Assembly: GCA_026168455.1 (NCBI GenBank)
Contig: CM047425.1
Span: 3,632,001 to 3,696,000, forward strand
DNA length: 64,000 nt
Direction: 5' to 3'
DNA from: Theocolax elegans
Lineage: Eukaryota > Arthropoda > Insecta > Hymenoptera > Cerocephalidae
Part shown: one piece after another, positions 14,321-24,936 of the stretch
Numbering within the stretch: the first letter of the stretch is position 1
Layout: every line of letters begins with the position of its first letter
The notes under the pieces: model-generated
Told to the model about the DNA's origin: nothing
Databases searched by the model: none
Seen by the model: the letters and a program-made list of their open reading frames with translations, nothing else
Translations under genes and position numbers: made by a program

Positions 14321-17300
14321 CTTTAGGAAACAGTAGCTTAACCAGAAATCGTTTAATCGTTTATTTTTAGTGTAAATATTTTAAGAACAGGGATGCTACC
14401 ATTCCAAATCCTGACAAATTGAATTCTAATTTTGATATATAAAATGTTTTTTGTATAAAAATATGAAAAAATCCATGGAAATTATAATACCATAAGATTG
14501 TTTGTAATAAATGCATGTATAATCAATATATAAACATATTTTGAGTAAAAAAGAGTGTTTTTTTGTAATTGTTAAAATCCACTGGAAAATTAGAGCTATA
14601 CAGAAATTCAAATCTCGGCATAAAATGGATAGTCTGCATAAAAAATATGATTTAAAAAAATGTCTAAATGTATTCAAAGTTTATTGTAAAAATAAAATTT
14701 AAGGCAAAAATTCGAACGCTACGTTTTTTTTCTCATTACTTTGTTCACTTTTTTTTATTTGTGCATATCTTGTAAATTGCATTTATTGTAAACAAATTTT
14801 TAAAAAAATGAAATGTTGCATTAATGTATTGTAATTCATGAAATCCTATAATTATCTTTGAATATCTTAATATCTTGCCAGAAAATTCACGTATATATCT
14901 TAACCAAATGGAGCACTAAAATAATGCGAATATTCCTTGTGAATGTTGGGTGTAACCTCGTACTGATTACCCAACCCAAAATTCCCCAATAAAATTACTT
15001 TCCAAAATGCATTGCGCGTATATACAATTAGGACGAACGAATAAATCTAAAAATTATAATAAGATAAATCTTGAGTAAGAAAAAAAAAAGAAAAGAAAAG
15101 TAAGAAGGAAAATCTCACCCCGCCGGGTAGAAAGAGCAAAGAGAGTAAGAAAGAGAGAGTGGTTGATATAGTTTAGCAGAGGAAGAAAACCGGGCGGACG
15201 GTAGCGGGTGTTCGGTAGAGCCATGAATATTTCGACGCGTGGTTATTTATGCAATACTTTGCGCGTTGGCAGGTTTACGGTTGGCGAAATCCTCGCGGTG
15301 TTTCTCCCTCTGGTATATCAGAAGAGACGAAGAAAACACGATCCTCCTTCGTCCCCTCTCGTCGAGAACACCGCCCGGATAAATAGTTAGACGGCGTAAT
15401 ATATCGCGCCGATTTGTGGGAGGGGATGGTACCGCCAAGGTGTTTTCCTCCCTCGAGTTGAGTTAAAAGGAGGAGGGAGTCAGAGGACAATTTACCCCTA
15501 CCGACGGCCGATAGTTTCACGCATAAATTTTCAAATGCCCGAGGATTCACTTGGAAACCTGTACTTTCTTCCTTAACTCCCAACCGTGGTTTACGATCGT
15601 TTATACACCCACCCCTGCAATACATTGCACCCCGAGGTGAATTATCATATTTTTAACCCAATTCGATGATAGGAAGAACAAAGCATTTTGTTGCGCATAC
15701 AAAATCTTTATAATATTGAATGTTTATTCGGCTCCTGACCTATAGCGGTATCCTTCTGGTGATCCATCCGAACTGTACCTCGCGCCGTGGTGACGGTGTA
15801 TAAACCTCGAAGGGGTTGCGTGAAACGGAAAAGCGCGAATCTATTCATGAGGGTCTTGAATCGTCGCTATCAGTTCCACGAGCCGATAAATTTACTACGG
15901 ACTCGGTCGTCCCTCTCTTTCTCTCTCTCTCTCTCTTTTCGTATTCTATATATACGTCTATCTGATGTTTTTCTGAAGGGGTTTCACTCGCGACAGCCAA
16001 ACGGATCGTATCTCTTTTACCGAATTTCCATTGACAATTTTTCCACACTGCGGGTGGAAATCAACCCCTTGCCCCTTTGCTTTTCCAGATTGAATTTTTG
16101 TCGAAACGAACGCTTCGCTGATTTATATATCGGATTTGGATGTATATATATATATATATATATAAGTGTCGTTTAATAAAGTGGGTTATTCGCTAACTCA
16201 TGAAAATCTCACGAACGATATATCAATTCCATATACTATCTTTTTTGTTTTTAAAAATTTACTAGATTTCGTAAGTGAGTGACGCGCCGCTGAATATACC
16301 GGTGTCTTACAATTGTGAATAATGTATAGAATGTCCTTTTTGTTTATTTCGATTCGAGTTTGTCAATTATTCACGGGTATAGAGCTTTTACCATCGTGTT
16401 TATTAAGATAATTGAGATGTCGCGAGGTTGACGATCGTTATATTCAATTGCAATCTTACCGAATGTATATCGAATTTATAATTTCTTGTTTTGTCGTATA
16501 TGTAGACAGTAATATAATTATATATTATTCATAGGGCCCCTAAACTTTACCGTATATTATACCGACCTAAACATGGTATAGAATTTAATGCAATTCGTTA
16601 AAAAGCACTTGTTATATTATTTACAAATAATAACATATCTAATAGGGTTAATCTGAGCAATGGACAACATTTTGCTAAGAAAATCTATAAACAACCTATA
16701 ATTTGTGTTAGTAGAAAAAAACTTGTTTTCGCAAAATCGGCCAGGTAAAACGGAAAAATAATACTAATCTAGAATTAAAAAAAAAATTAATTATAAATTA
16801 ATAGTATAATAAATTCATTTTTTTCGGAACTGATGCTGACCAGTATAAATAGTTTAAACAATTTTTAATCGTTAACGCTTCCAAGGATTTTTAATAAATG
16901 TATGTATATTGAAATATGAATAAAAGTTTTGACTAAATAGGACAAGTAAATAAGTAAAGTGTATATACTGTTACGTGGATGGCAATGCTTACATTTTCGT
17001 AAAATTTTTAGCAAATATAAAAATTTTCAATTTTGGATGGTATACTCGACGCCTATACGACTATAAATACGCAATTCGAACTAGTACATGTAGTAATTAA
17101 TTGTACGATTTACAGTAATACTTGAGAAAAATTGGAATTTTTTATATATCATATATGATAATTCGATGTGATAATTCGTAAATTCTTGGTTTCCCATATC
17201 TTTGTAAGTGAATGTCCTCTATGTATACGAGGAAAAATTTATTTATTTATTTATTTATTTAACTGATTAATTATTAATTATTATTTATTGTTTATGTAAG

Positions 17301-18083
17301 AAGCTATTAATAAGATGATAATTCGTAGTTTTAAATTATCGTTGGTTTTATTAGCGCGATGGCTCATTGACGCTACGATTTAAAAAATTTCATGTTAAAC
17401 TTTCAATAAGTTTATGTACAATTGAATGCATTCGTTTAATTCACCAAAATATTCCTCCAAATAAAATCTACGATCTACTAAATAGATCGTTTATAAAGAA
17501 AGACAATAATTAATATAATATCATACATCAATTTTTTCTCTACACGTGCAATCATGTCCAATATTTCATTTTACAATATGGAGGAATAAACATTGAGTAT
17601 ATCAGCAAGTCAAACAGCGTTGAAGAAAAATTTACGAGTTAACGAATTAGTAAGATCAACCAGCATTGAAACAGCTCCAATTGAATTTACCAACGTTTCT
17701 ATATATATATATATATACAAAGGTTAAAAAAAATATATGTATATACGTACGTATAAGAATCTAGAGGTATAAAGAAGGAGTTTTCAACCGGGTGTATATA
17801 CGTTCGGGGCAACAATGCCGAGCAAAATGGCCGACATAAATTTCGCATCTCCACGCCGCGGCCTCGTCGATTGAGCGAACCCATTGGCTACCCCCAACTC
17901 TATTTCTCCGGTAGAAGAGAAAGAGCGAGAGAGGTTCTATCAATGCCGCCACCGCTGCCCGATAAATTCGGAACGTATATAGAACTCGCTCTGCCGACGG
18001 AACTCGCATTCGTTACACGCGCGTCTATAGCTTAGAACTGTCCGATGACTTTTCCTTCCTTGCTTTTTTTTCTTTTTAATGGG
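14321..18083. other. Non-coding stretch with CpG-rich islands
   Basis: No gene is recognised. GC-richer patches lie at about 15110-15640, 15720-16130 (with a CT run near 15915-15935) and 17760-18040. The segment 16190-17700 is AT-rich and featureless apart from short TTTA repeats near 17240-17260. Confidence 0.4.
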
Positions 18084-18714
18084 TACGTAACACGAAGATA
18101 TAGGTGCGTTGTAGAGACGGACGATCGTCCATCGGTGTGGAATAATTTTTGTTTTTAGTTTATATATATATACAACTTTACAAATGCGACGATTACGCGA
18201 AGACAGTAGGTAATACACAAAACGAAACTGTAAAAGAAAGAAACGACGTGTTTTGGTAAAAGAGATCCCTGGATAGATTTTTGATTGTGCAATTAAAGGA
18301 TTTCATTGTTAAAAAGCAAAAAAGAAACTTTAAATCGAGGGTATATAGGTATAAGAAACTTTTCTACACTGTCGTAGCGAGTGTATAAATATTTTATCAC
18401 ACGGAACGATTTCGCGGAACAAATTATTACGTTTACTCTTTATTATATATATAGTCGATGGATCAAAAGCGCAATTCCTAAAAAAAAGTAAAATTGTAAA
18501 GAAAAACTCATAATTAATATCAGGATCAAAGACCGTAGTTCTAAAAATTTTGGGTATTATAAACGATTATTTTTGAAAACACCAATCGTTCTACCGTTAA
18601 AACTTCAAAGAGTGGAGAACAATAAATCCTCGGCTGCAACCGCACCGGTACTATACGCGCGTCAGATCGATGATTTCGTTTGATCGTCGGTCTCGTCTCC
18701 TTTTCATACGTACA
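18084..18714 (+). repeat. 5' LTR of the TRIM-like element
   Basis: This repeat corresponds to about 19169-19772 with very high identity and a few small indels. It carries a TATA-like TATATATATA run at about 18162-18175, a plausible U3 promoter region. The last part (CTCCTTTTCATACGTAC) is also found immediately upstream of the second LTR. That is odd and leaves the precise boundary unclear. Confidence 0.65.
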
Positions 18715-18717
18715 AAG

Positions 18718-18733
18718 TGGTGGCAGCGGTGGG
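18718..18733 (+). other. Primer-binding site (tRNA-Leu type)
   Basis: The sequence TGGTGGCAGCGGTGGG begins with TGG, complementary to the tRNA CCA tail. It continues as the complement of the CCCACCGCTGCCA 3' end known from insect tRNA-Leu. It lies a few bases after the 5' LTR, as expected for minus-strand priming. Confidence 0.65.
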
Positions 18734-18744
18734 GATACGTTACC

Positions 18745-18807
18745 ATGTCGTCTCCGAAGATAAAAAGCCTTAAACGCAGAAAGTCCCTACCTAATCGTCA
18801 TAAGTGA
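18745..18807 (+). pseudogene. Remnant gag start of the TRIM-like element
   Basis: A 20-residue lysine/arginine-rich frame begins 12 bases after the primer-binding site and ends at TGA. Its position matches the start of gag in autonomous LTR elements. No further gag or pol is present in the interior. It is most likely a leftover of the parent element. Confidence 0.4.
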
Positions 18808-19069
18808 ATATGAAGTATATAACCCTCCGACCCGTGAAGTCTGAAGTTCCACGAGGATCCGAGCGGTAAAAATAATTAATTAATCGAGTGTCGGTAATGA
18901 AGAGTACATAATGCTTATAAAAAGGAAACTAATCCGACGTTTAACGACGAGGACGTCGTTCTCTTGGCCGCCGGAGGTGTCACGGACATCGCCGAGCGAC
19001 TTGGGCATATGAGAAGGAGTCAAGTGACAGATAGGAAGTGTGTAGCTCGTATCGTCGATGCTCCGCCGG

Positions 19070-19141
19070 GTGGACGGTAGCTCGACGGTCAGAGCGCGCG
19101 ATTCGCACGCTGAGGTCCCGGGGTCGAATCCCGCAGTCCAC
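19070..19141 (+). tRNA. tRNA-like sequence (probable tRNA pseudogene or SINE-type head)
   Basis: An acceptor stem GTGGAC/GTCCAC, an A box TAGCTCGACGG, a D stem GCTC/GAGC, a B box GGGTCGAATCC and a T stem are all recognisable. A TTTT run suitable for Pol III termination follows at once. The anticodon arm pairs poorly: CGC would be read if the loop is TTCGCAC, or TCG in an alternative register. This is therefore probably not a functional tRNA. It lies 28 bp upstream of the 3' LTR of the TRIM-like element. Confidence 0.5.
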
Positions 19142-19168
19142 TTTTATTTCTCGCTTCTCTCCTTTTCA

Positions 19169-19772
19169 TACGTAACAATATATAACTGCGTTGTAGAGAC
19201 GGACGATCGTCCATCGGTGTGGAATAATTTTTTTTTAGTTTATATATATACAACTTTACAAATGCGACGATTACGCGAAGACAGTAGGTAATACACAAAA
19301 CGAAACTGTAAAAGAAAGAAACGACGTGTTTTGGTAAAAGAGATCCCTGGATAGATTTTTGATTGTGCAATTAAAGGATTTCATTGTTAAAAAGCAAAAA
19401 AGAAACTTTAAATCGAGGGTATATAGGTATAAGAAACTTTTCTACACTGTCGTAGCGAGTGTATAAATATTTTATCACACGGAACGATTTCGCGGAACAA
19501 ATTATTACGTTTACTCTTTATTATATATATATCGATGGATCAAAAGCGCAATTCCTAAAAAAAAAGTAAAATTGTAAAGAAAAACTCATAATTAATATCA
19601 GGATCAAAGACCGTAGTTCTAAAAATTTTGGGTATTATAAACGATTATTTTTTGAAAACACAATCGTTCTACCGTTAAAACTTCAAAGAGTGGAGAACAA
19701 TAAATCCTCGGCTGCAACCGCACCGTACTATACGCGCGTCAGATCGATGATTTCGTTTGATCGTCGGTCTCT
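19169..19772 (+). repeat. 3' LTR of the TRIM-like element
   Basis: This is a direct repeat of 18084-18700, starting TACGTAAC and continuing through the shared GCGTTGTAGAGACGG to the shared GATCGTCGGTCTC. It is slightly shorter in the TA-rich run. The high similarity of the two LTRs suggests fairly recent insertion. Confidence 0.65.
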
Positions 19773-19790
19773 CTTATATACGCGTGCTCC

Positions 19791-21160
19791 GATTCGACTG
19801 TCACTAAGGAAAAGCAAAAGAATCGGTATATATATAACTCGTTCCCAGAGTAATTAACTGGATATAGCAAAAGGGAACGCCGATTTATTCGAGTTCTCTA
19901 TTTATTTTTCGCTCGATTAGGAAAATCGTAATAATGATCAATTATCTCCGCGTTTTTATCTATTAAACGTACAGAGAAACCTGTCAGTTACATTTTCTTT
20001 CGGTCGCTCCACTATTTTTCATTTGTTTATATACCGAGTGTTTTATTTTATATTTTATATTTTACTTTTTACGGCATTGTAACTAAAATTTACATATGAA
20101 CGATTTGATTTAATTTAACGCATTTCGTTTCTAATTGCATATATTTGAGTATAATTGTATATGAATATTTTAAAGATGAGTTTGTTGTCAATTATTTATT
20201 ATATCGGAGTCTCGTAATTTAATTTTCTCCTTGACTTCTCGAACAACGCGGCTTATTATGAATATATTATATTTATTGCACCATTTATAACGAGCATTCC
20301 ATATTTGTTTTACCAATCGTATTTTTAAGGGGATGTCGTATCTCGATCAATAATTCATATTTCACGCGCTTAAAATTATCGGACGAAGAGTATTGTATTT
20401 ACAAAAGTTTTTTTCGCTTATTAAAATTTATAAAACAGTTATTTTACGAATACATACGCAATTAGGAATATTGCATTTAGGATAAAAGTAATTTTAATAT
20501 GAATTTAATATTATTTAATATAAATAAACTACTATTGTCTTTCTAAAAACGCACTGGTAAAGAATTTTAGTCTATTCAATATAATGTTATTGAACAGGTT
20601 TTAAAATTATTATTATTATATTAATCCAAGTATACTGTATCTTTTTTTTAATTAAACTTTTTCCGAAAAACTTATTTATATTCAACAAAATATTTTATCG
20701 AATTTACCAAATTTTCCTTTCTGTGTATTACGCATTCTCAATCGATATAAATGATACCGATAATAGTAACATAACGAATTTAACACCGCTCTATGTAGTA
20801 GAAATTGACCAGACATTTTAAAAAAATATTAAAGTACCAATTTTGAACCTCAAACCGTGAACAAGTGAACAACCTTAAATCCGAATACTTTGTTTTATAA
20901 TACTTTTTCGCAACACAATGTCACGTTAAATTAACACGGAAACAACGAAAATTCGTGGAAAATTTTTATTCAGCGCGTTAGAGCACGGTGTAAGATAATG
21001 TAGTTAGAATGTTTTGCGTTGGTGTAATTAATGGACTATTCCGTTTCGCTTAAACTTTTAAACAAGTCGAAGAAGATAGGTATATAATGTATATATACAC
21101 TCGCGCGAGAAGGTGAGACGTGTACATATATATATATATAACCTCGTCAACGATTTTCAC
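19791..21160. other. AT-rich non-coding stretch
   Basis: Nothing gene-like is recognised. A TTAAGGGGATGTCG at about 20327 resembles one terminus of the TTAA-flanked MITE family seen at 27.3, 55.0 and 59.1 kb. No matching second end was found, so it may be a truncated copy. Confidence 0.35.
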
Positions 21161-21248
21161 TGGTGCGTAGTAGTAAGTAAAAGACGCCCGGAGCTCGCAA
21201 GTATTATCAGTCTAAAACATGTAACCTTTCTTATTAACATCTTATTAG

Positions 21249-21415
21249 CATGTTCCTTCTTTTATCTTATGGGAAAGTTTCAGACAATACCTAATAAGTT
21301 ACCTAAGTACAATGAGAAAATCGCAGATGCGTCAAGTACAAAACAGTTTCAAGAGAGGTAGCGCAAACTACCCAACTATGACGATGTTTTTTTTCTACTT
21401 TTAGTCATTCTTGAA

Positions 21416-21458
<43 letters not shown>

Positions 21459-21973
21459 GTAGGACATAATTGTGAGTGTTTTACAAATTTTTAAATCCTT
21501 TTTCATGGTAATACTTGTTTTTCACCCTCCGTTGTTGATTTACAAAATTAAATGTATAAATAGGTGAAAATGATTGTCTACATTTAGTAAGATGAGATTA
21601 TTTATAGATTGATAAGGTAAACTGTCATTGTGTTGATTATTTTCAAATTTAATTGTAATATTCGTTGTTTCATTGTGTAATATAAAAATAAATACTGTTT
21701 TGTTTAGCCTGAAGAGGTTGGCGGATTCAGCCAACGAAACATTGCATATAATATAAAAATAATGTTTCTTATTTGAATTATAACCTGGACCACAGGAAAT
21801 TGAAAATTAATACTTTTTATTTTATCAGTTAATTTTCTTTTTCATTTGTATTACTTAGAATAGTTTATATTTAGGTTTTTTACACAGTTCTTATAATTTA
21901 TTTATTTATTTTTATTAGGTTTGCTACTTTAGAAGATTGTACTGACTTTGCCGGAAATGGATCTACAAAGTAA
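21249..21973 (+). CDS. Candidate small spliced gene or 3' end of a gene (two exons)
   Basis: Two short frames join in phase. Exon 21249-21357 follows a TTATTAG acceptor with a TTATTAAC branch-like site and ends before GTAGCG. Exon 21919-21973 follows a TTTTTATTAG acceptor and ends at TAA. The split codon gives an arginine, and the joined tail reads ATLEDCTDFAGNGSTK before the stop. A GTAAGT at 21173 could be the donor of an upstream leader exon. If translation begins at the ATG at 21273, the product is a peptide of about 48 residues starting MGKF. I recognise no family. The donor is weak and the intron contains a hammerhead-like retroelement motif, so this could be chance. Confidence 0.3.
21418..21458. 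repeat. (CT)n microsatellite
   Basis: About 40 bp of nearly pure CT dinucleotides. No function can be inferred. Confidence 0.9.
21705..21745 (+). ncRNA. Hammerhead-like ribozyme motif (Penelope-type, degenerate)
   Basis: A CTGAAGA core (21709-21715) is followed by a helix II hairpin GTTGGC-loop-GCCAAC (21717-21735) and then GAAAC (21736-21740). This is the order of a type I hammerhead. One extra G lies between the core and helix II. Helix I pairs only over two bases and the helix III region reads ACAT rather than ACGT, so cleavage activity is doubtful. Penelope-like retroelements are known to carry such motifs in their terminal repeats. No reverse transcriptase frame is nearby, so this would be a terminal remnant. 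Confidence 0.45.
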
Positions 21974-22439
21974 ATTCGTGTTTTGTGGTTCTGTCAAATG
22001 GTCTATCAGATTTATTTTTAAAAAACAAAAGATAAAAAGTTTTGCGCAAAAATATTAGTTTAATTAACTTAATATAAATATACCGAAATGCGGATAAAAT
22101 TTTGATCTCCAACGGTGTAAATTTTGATAGGGAACCTAAAAAGTCATCAGATATTCGAAAATTTACTTTTGTTGGTTGTGATTTCCCAGTAACTTGTAGG
22201 TTACCGATCTTATGTTTCGCAATAATTTTTAATAACAAATTGTTTCCACGTGCGCGCGTTAATCCCACAAGTTACCCATATTCTCTTTTGTTACCATGGA
22301 AAATACCACAATTTAAGAGTTATCATTACGTCACTAAAATATAATGTACAATCGTTACCAAACGAACATCTCGATTAGCATACAGAATTATTTTGAAATC
22401 ACGGAAGACCAATCATCATTATATATCCATATCGTATAA

Positions 22440-22800
22440 GATGCGGAGGAATAAGAAACAAAGAAACGATAACTCTGACATTGGGTTTTGACGTCCGGGT
22501 GCCGCAGGAACGCGTAGAATAAGAAAACTCGAAGAAGAGGAAAAAGGGTGATTAATCTTGCGGTCTTCCACGACGTTGAGTTCACGGAGTTGGTGGTTAT
22601 TGATGGAGAACTCGGTTGCCCGTGCCTCCAACACTCGGTGATTCTCCCTGACGACAATGCAACTCCTTTCCCTTCGCTTCGATGATATTTAACCCTTTAA
22701 CGATGGGACGTACCACTTTGATAACGTCGCTACTATTCTCCTGACCACGCGTTTGTTTCACTATACCATTTTTTTTAAACAACGAGTCGCTCGAAGCGAT
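22440..22800. promoter_or_regulatory. CpG-rich island, possible regulatory element
   Basis: About 350 bp with base composition clearly above its AT-rich surroundings. No long conserved-looking frame or splice-bounded exon is convincing here. It could be an enhancer or promoter of an unseen gene. Confidence 0.25.
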
Positions 22801-22922
22801 GCTTAAGATTCATCAAAATGCAATCTATATTCTTTCGAGTCAGAATAGGATAACGAGTATGTATTAGTAAATAGTCGATTGTTAAGGGTCAATAATAAAT
22901 AAATCCAATTTATTGTATTTAA

Positions 22923-22971
22923 GTGCACAACGTTTCGTCTATGCCAGGTTTGCAGACCTCTTCAGGTGCTC
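22923..22971 (-). ncRNA. Hammerhead-like ribozyme motif (Penelope-type)
   Basis: Read on the minus strand, helix I strand GCAC (22966-22969) leads into CTGAAGA (22959-22965). Helix II GTCT/AGAC (22954-22957 and 22937-22940) with a loop follows, then GAAA (22933-22936), a very short ACGT helix III, and GTGC (22925-22928), which pairs with the first strand. This is the compact type I layout described for Penelope-like elements. As in the copy at 21.7 kb, one extra G precedes helix II. The self-complementary ACGT suggests cleavage as a dimer, if it cleaves. No Penelope coding region is seen nearby. Confidence 0.55.
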
Positions 22972-23169
22972 AATATTGAATATAATGTTACAGCCTAAGT
23001 GAGTTTTGTCTAAACGCTATTTAGTTAAGAAGTAATGTCGATATCTTTCGGAAATATTCATCGTACAATATGAGTAATACTCTTGACAGTAATCAAACGA
23101 TTTTAAAAGTAGGAACCACTTTAAAGAATAAGACAGTCTGGTCTGGAATAAAATTGCTATCCAATCCAT

Positions 23170-23600
23170 CTCTCATCCATCCTGCACCCTCGGTATAGTC
23201 GAAAAAAAACGAAATGTTTGAATATTCGGGAGGGACGAAAGCAAAAACAAAAAAAAAAAACAACTACGGTACACTACGAAAGCAGCGTCAACTCGTTTCT
23301 CTTCATCTGAACTACTGTAATCCACTGGGCACAACCCAGAAGAGAAAAGACGCGCGAAAATTCCTTTCCTCGTTTTTTGTGTTTTTTTTTCCTTTCGTCT
23401 CTCTTTCCTACTTCCTTCTTTACTCGGGAGAAGTTCTCGCGCATCATTAATATTCGTTGGCGCGACGCCTCTCCGCAATTTGTCAACATCTGATATTTAA
23501 TTTCGCGCTCTTTCGCAGCGGTATAACCCCGTGTCTTGGCAACAATGCGCGCGAGAGCTCCCTTGTATATCCGCCATTGCATATCTTAACGCAGGTGGGC
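23170..23600. promoter_or_regulatory. CpG-rich island, possible regulatory element
   Basis: A GC-richer patch with repeated CGCG tetramers lies amid AT-rich DNA. Frames on both strands run through it without convincing protein character. A strong-looking splice donor lies just to its right on the minus strand (see candidate exon 23638-23699). Confidence 0.25.
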
Positions 23601-23637
23601 TTTTATTTTACTTATGAATTTTACTAGCCTTTCTTAC

Positions 23638-23699
23638 CTCGCAGTGATGCATCTTGATTCCCTTTTGAGGATGCCCACTCCTTTATTTTTATCAATCAT
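23638..23699 (-). CDS. Candidate first coding exon
   Basis: On the minus strand an ATG at 23699 opens a 20-codon frame. It ends at a consensus donor, GAG followed by GTAAGA, at 23638. The reading is MIDKNKGVGILKRESR and onward, in phase 2. No continuing exon could be confirmed and no family is recognised. A chance match of this quality is possible in a window this large. Confidence 0.2.
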
Positions 23700-23700
23700 T

Positions 23701-24856
23701 TAAATTATTCTTTTTTTTTCTTTTTTTAAGAAGAGCGTTTTTGGAGGATCTTTCTGATGGTACAGGAGCCTGGACCATCAAATTAATTTTTAGAAAATAC
23801 ATGTTTGAGATTATGCTATATAGTTGTGTCTTTATTCAATATAAAAACAGTTTTTTAGTATATAATTCAGGATACATTCGATTTTTTAGTGAATCTTGAA
23901 AAAAGTTTTTTCAATAATAGCAGTATTTAAAGGATATTTCTGAAGATCTAATCGTATCTTTCTCTTTAAACAAAATGTAATAATATAAACTTTTATAAAA
24001 AAATGTTAAGTTATAGGTTATTTGCTTCATATAATTATGTTAATCAATTGTTCATACTCTGATTTTCTTCCATATCTCAGGAACCACTCCATCGTATAGG
24101 CTAAAATTTTAACAGTAATAATGAAACATGATTTTAATATGATTGAATGGAACAATATAAAAAAAATATGAGATTACAAAAAATTAATTATGCAAAATTA
24201 TTACAAAAAATTAAAAAAGTCATATAAGAATTGATAAATAATTTTTAAAATTAATTTTTTTAGTGGTGTAGAAATTCTGCTTTATTCAAGAATGGTGTTC
24301 GATAGTTACTGTTAAAATTTCAGCCTATTCAATTAATAAGTTCCTGAGGTATCCTGCGGTAAGTATATTATGGTAAAAAATGTATCAATAACATTATAAT
24401 TATATGTAGCAAATAAACTAGCAAAAAAATTTTTAATAATAGTTAATAATAATAAAATTTATTTAAAGAATAGGAAATGTTTTTAATTTGTTATGTGATA
24501 AATTATCGACTATTAATAATATTCTATTATTTTCTAAATTTTAACCCAAGCTAGATTGTCCCCTTAATGAATTTAAAAAACAATTTTTAGTGAATATAAT
24601 TGAGGATCCACATTTCATTTGTTTAGCGAATGAGCTTTTATACAAAAACTCGTTTCAGAATATTTTTGAGGATTCAATTTTGTTTTTGATGATATATGCA
24701 CCTTGAAAATTTATTGTTGTCTCTTTTGACGTCGAGAAATATAATTATGATAAACTCGGTATATACGTCAATACGTACAAAACGATAATAAAATGGGTAA
24801 TCAAAAAGAAAGGAAAAAATCAGAGAAAGAGAGAATCTTATCGGCGGATCTCGCAT
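23701..24856. other. AT-rich stretch with old repeat remnants
   Basis: The sequence near 24330-24570 resembles 48580-48920. Both share a TTCCTGAG(G/A)T(A/G)TCCTG motif and a TTAAGGGGACAA terminus, in opposite or rearranged order. This suggests decayed TTAA-flanked transposons. No gene is seen. Confidence 0.35.
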
Positions 24857-24936
24857 CTATATCCAAGACGAAGCGCAACTTTCATCGACAAAGTCCATTA
24901 ATTCTGGGTAGCCGAGGCTAAAATCATTTTCGCCAG
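24857..24936 (-). CDS. Candidate terminal coding exon
   Basis: On the minus strand a long pyrimidine tract (CCTCTTCTTCCCTTTTC) and ATAG acceptor precede a frame of 25 codons ending in TAG. The frame includes the protein-like YPELMDFVDESCASSWI. It begins in phase 1. No partner exon in the right phase was found upstream, and no family is recognised. Confidence 0.25.

Larger units (their letters stand above)
18084..19790 (+). mobile_element. Non-autonomous LTR retrotransposon (TRIM-like)
   Basis: Two direct repeats of about 0.6 kb flank a short interior of about 0.45 kb. Directly after the first repeat is TGGTGGCAGCGGTGGG (18718-18733), which matches the complement of an animal tRNA-Leu 3' end plus CCA, the usual primer-binding site form. 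A 20-codon frame with a gag-like basic start follows at 18745-18807 and then stops. The interior has no polymerase, and a tRNA-like sequence sits just before the second LTR. The size and lack of genes fit a terminal-repeat retrotransposon in miniature. No clean polypurine tract or target-site duplication was found, so the exact ends are approximate. Confidence 0.7.

Noticed and set aside
19070..19141. A functional tRNA-Ala(CGC) gene
   Set aside because: The anticodon stem has mostly mismatched pairs, so only a tRNA-like or pseudogene call is justified.
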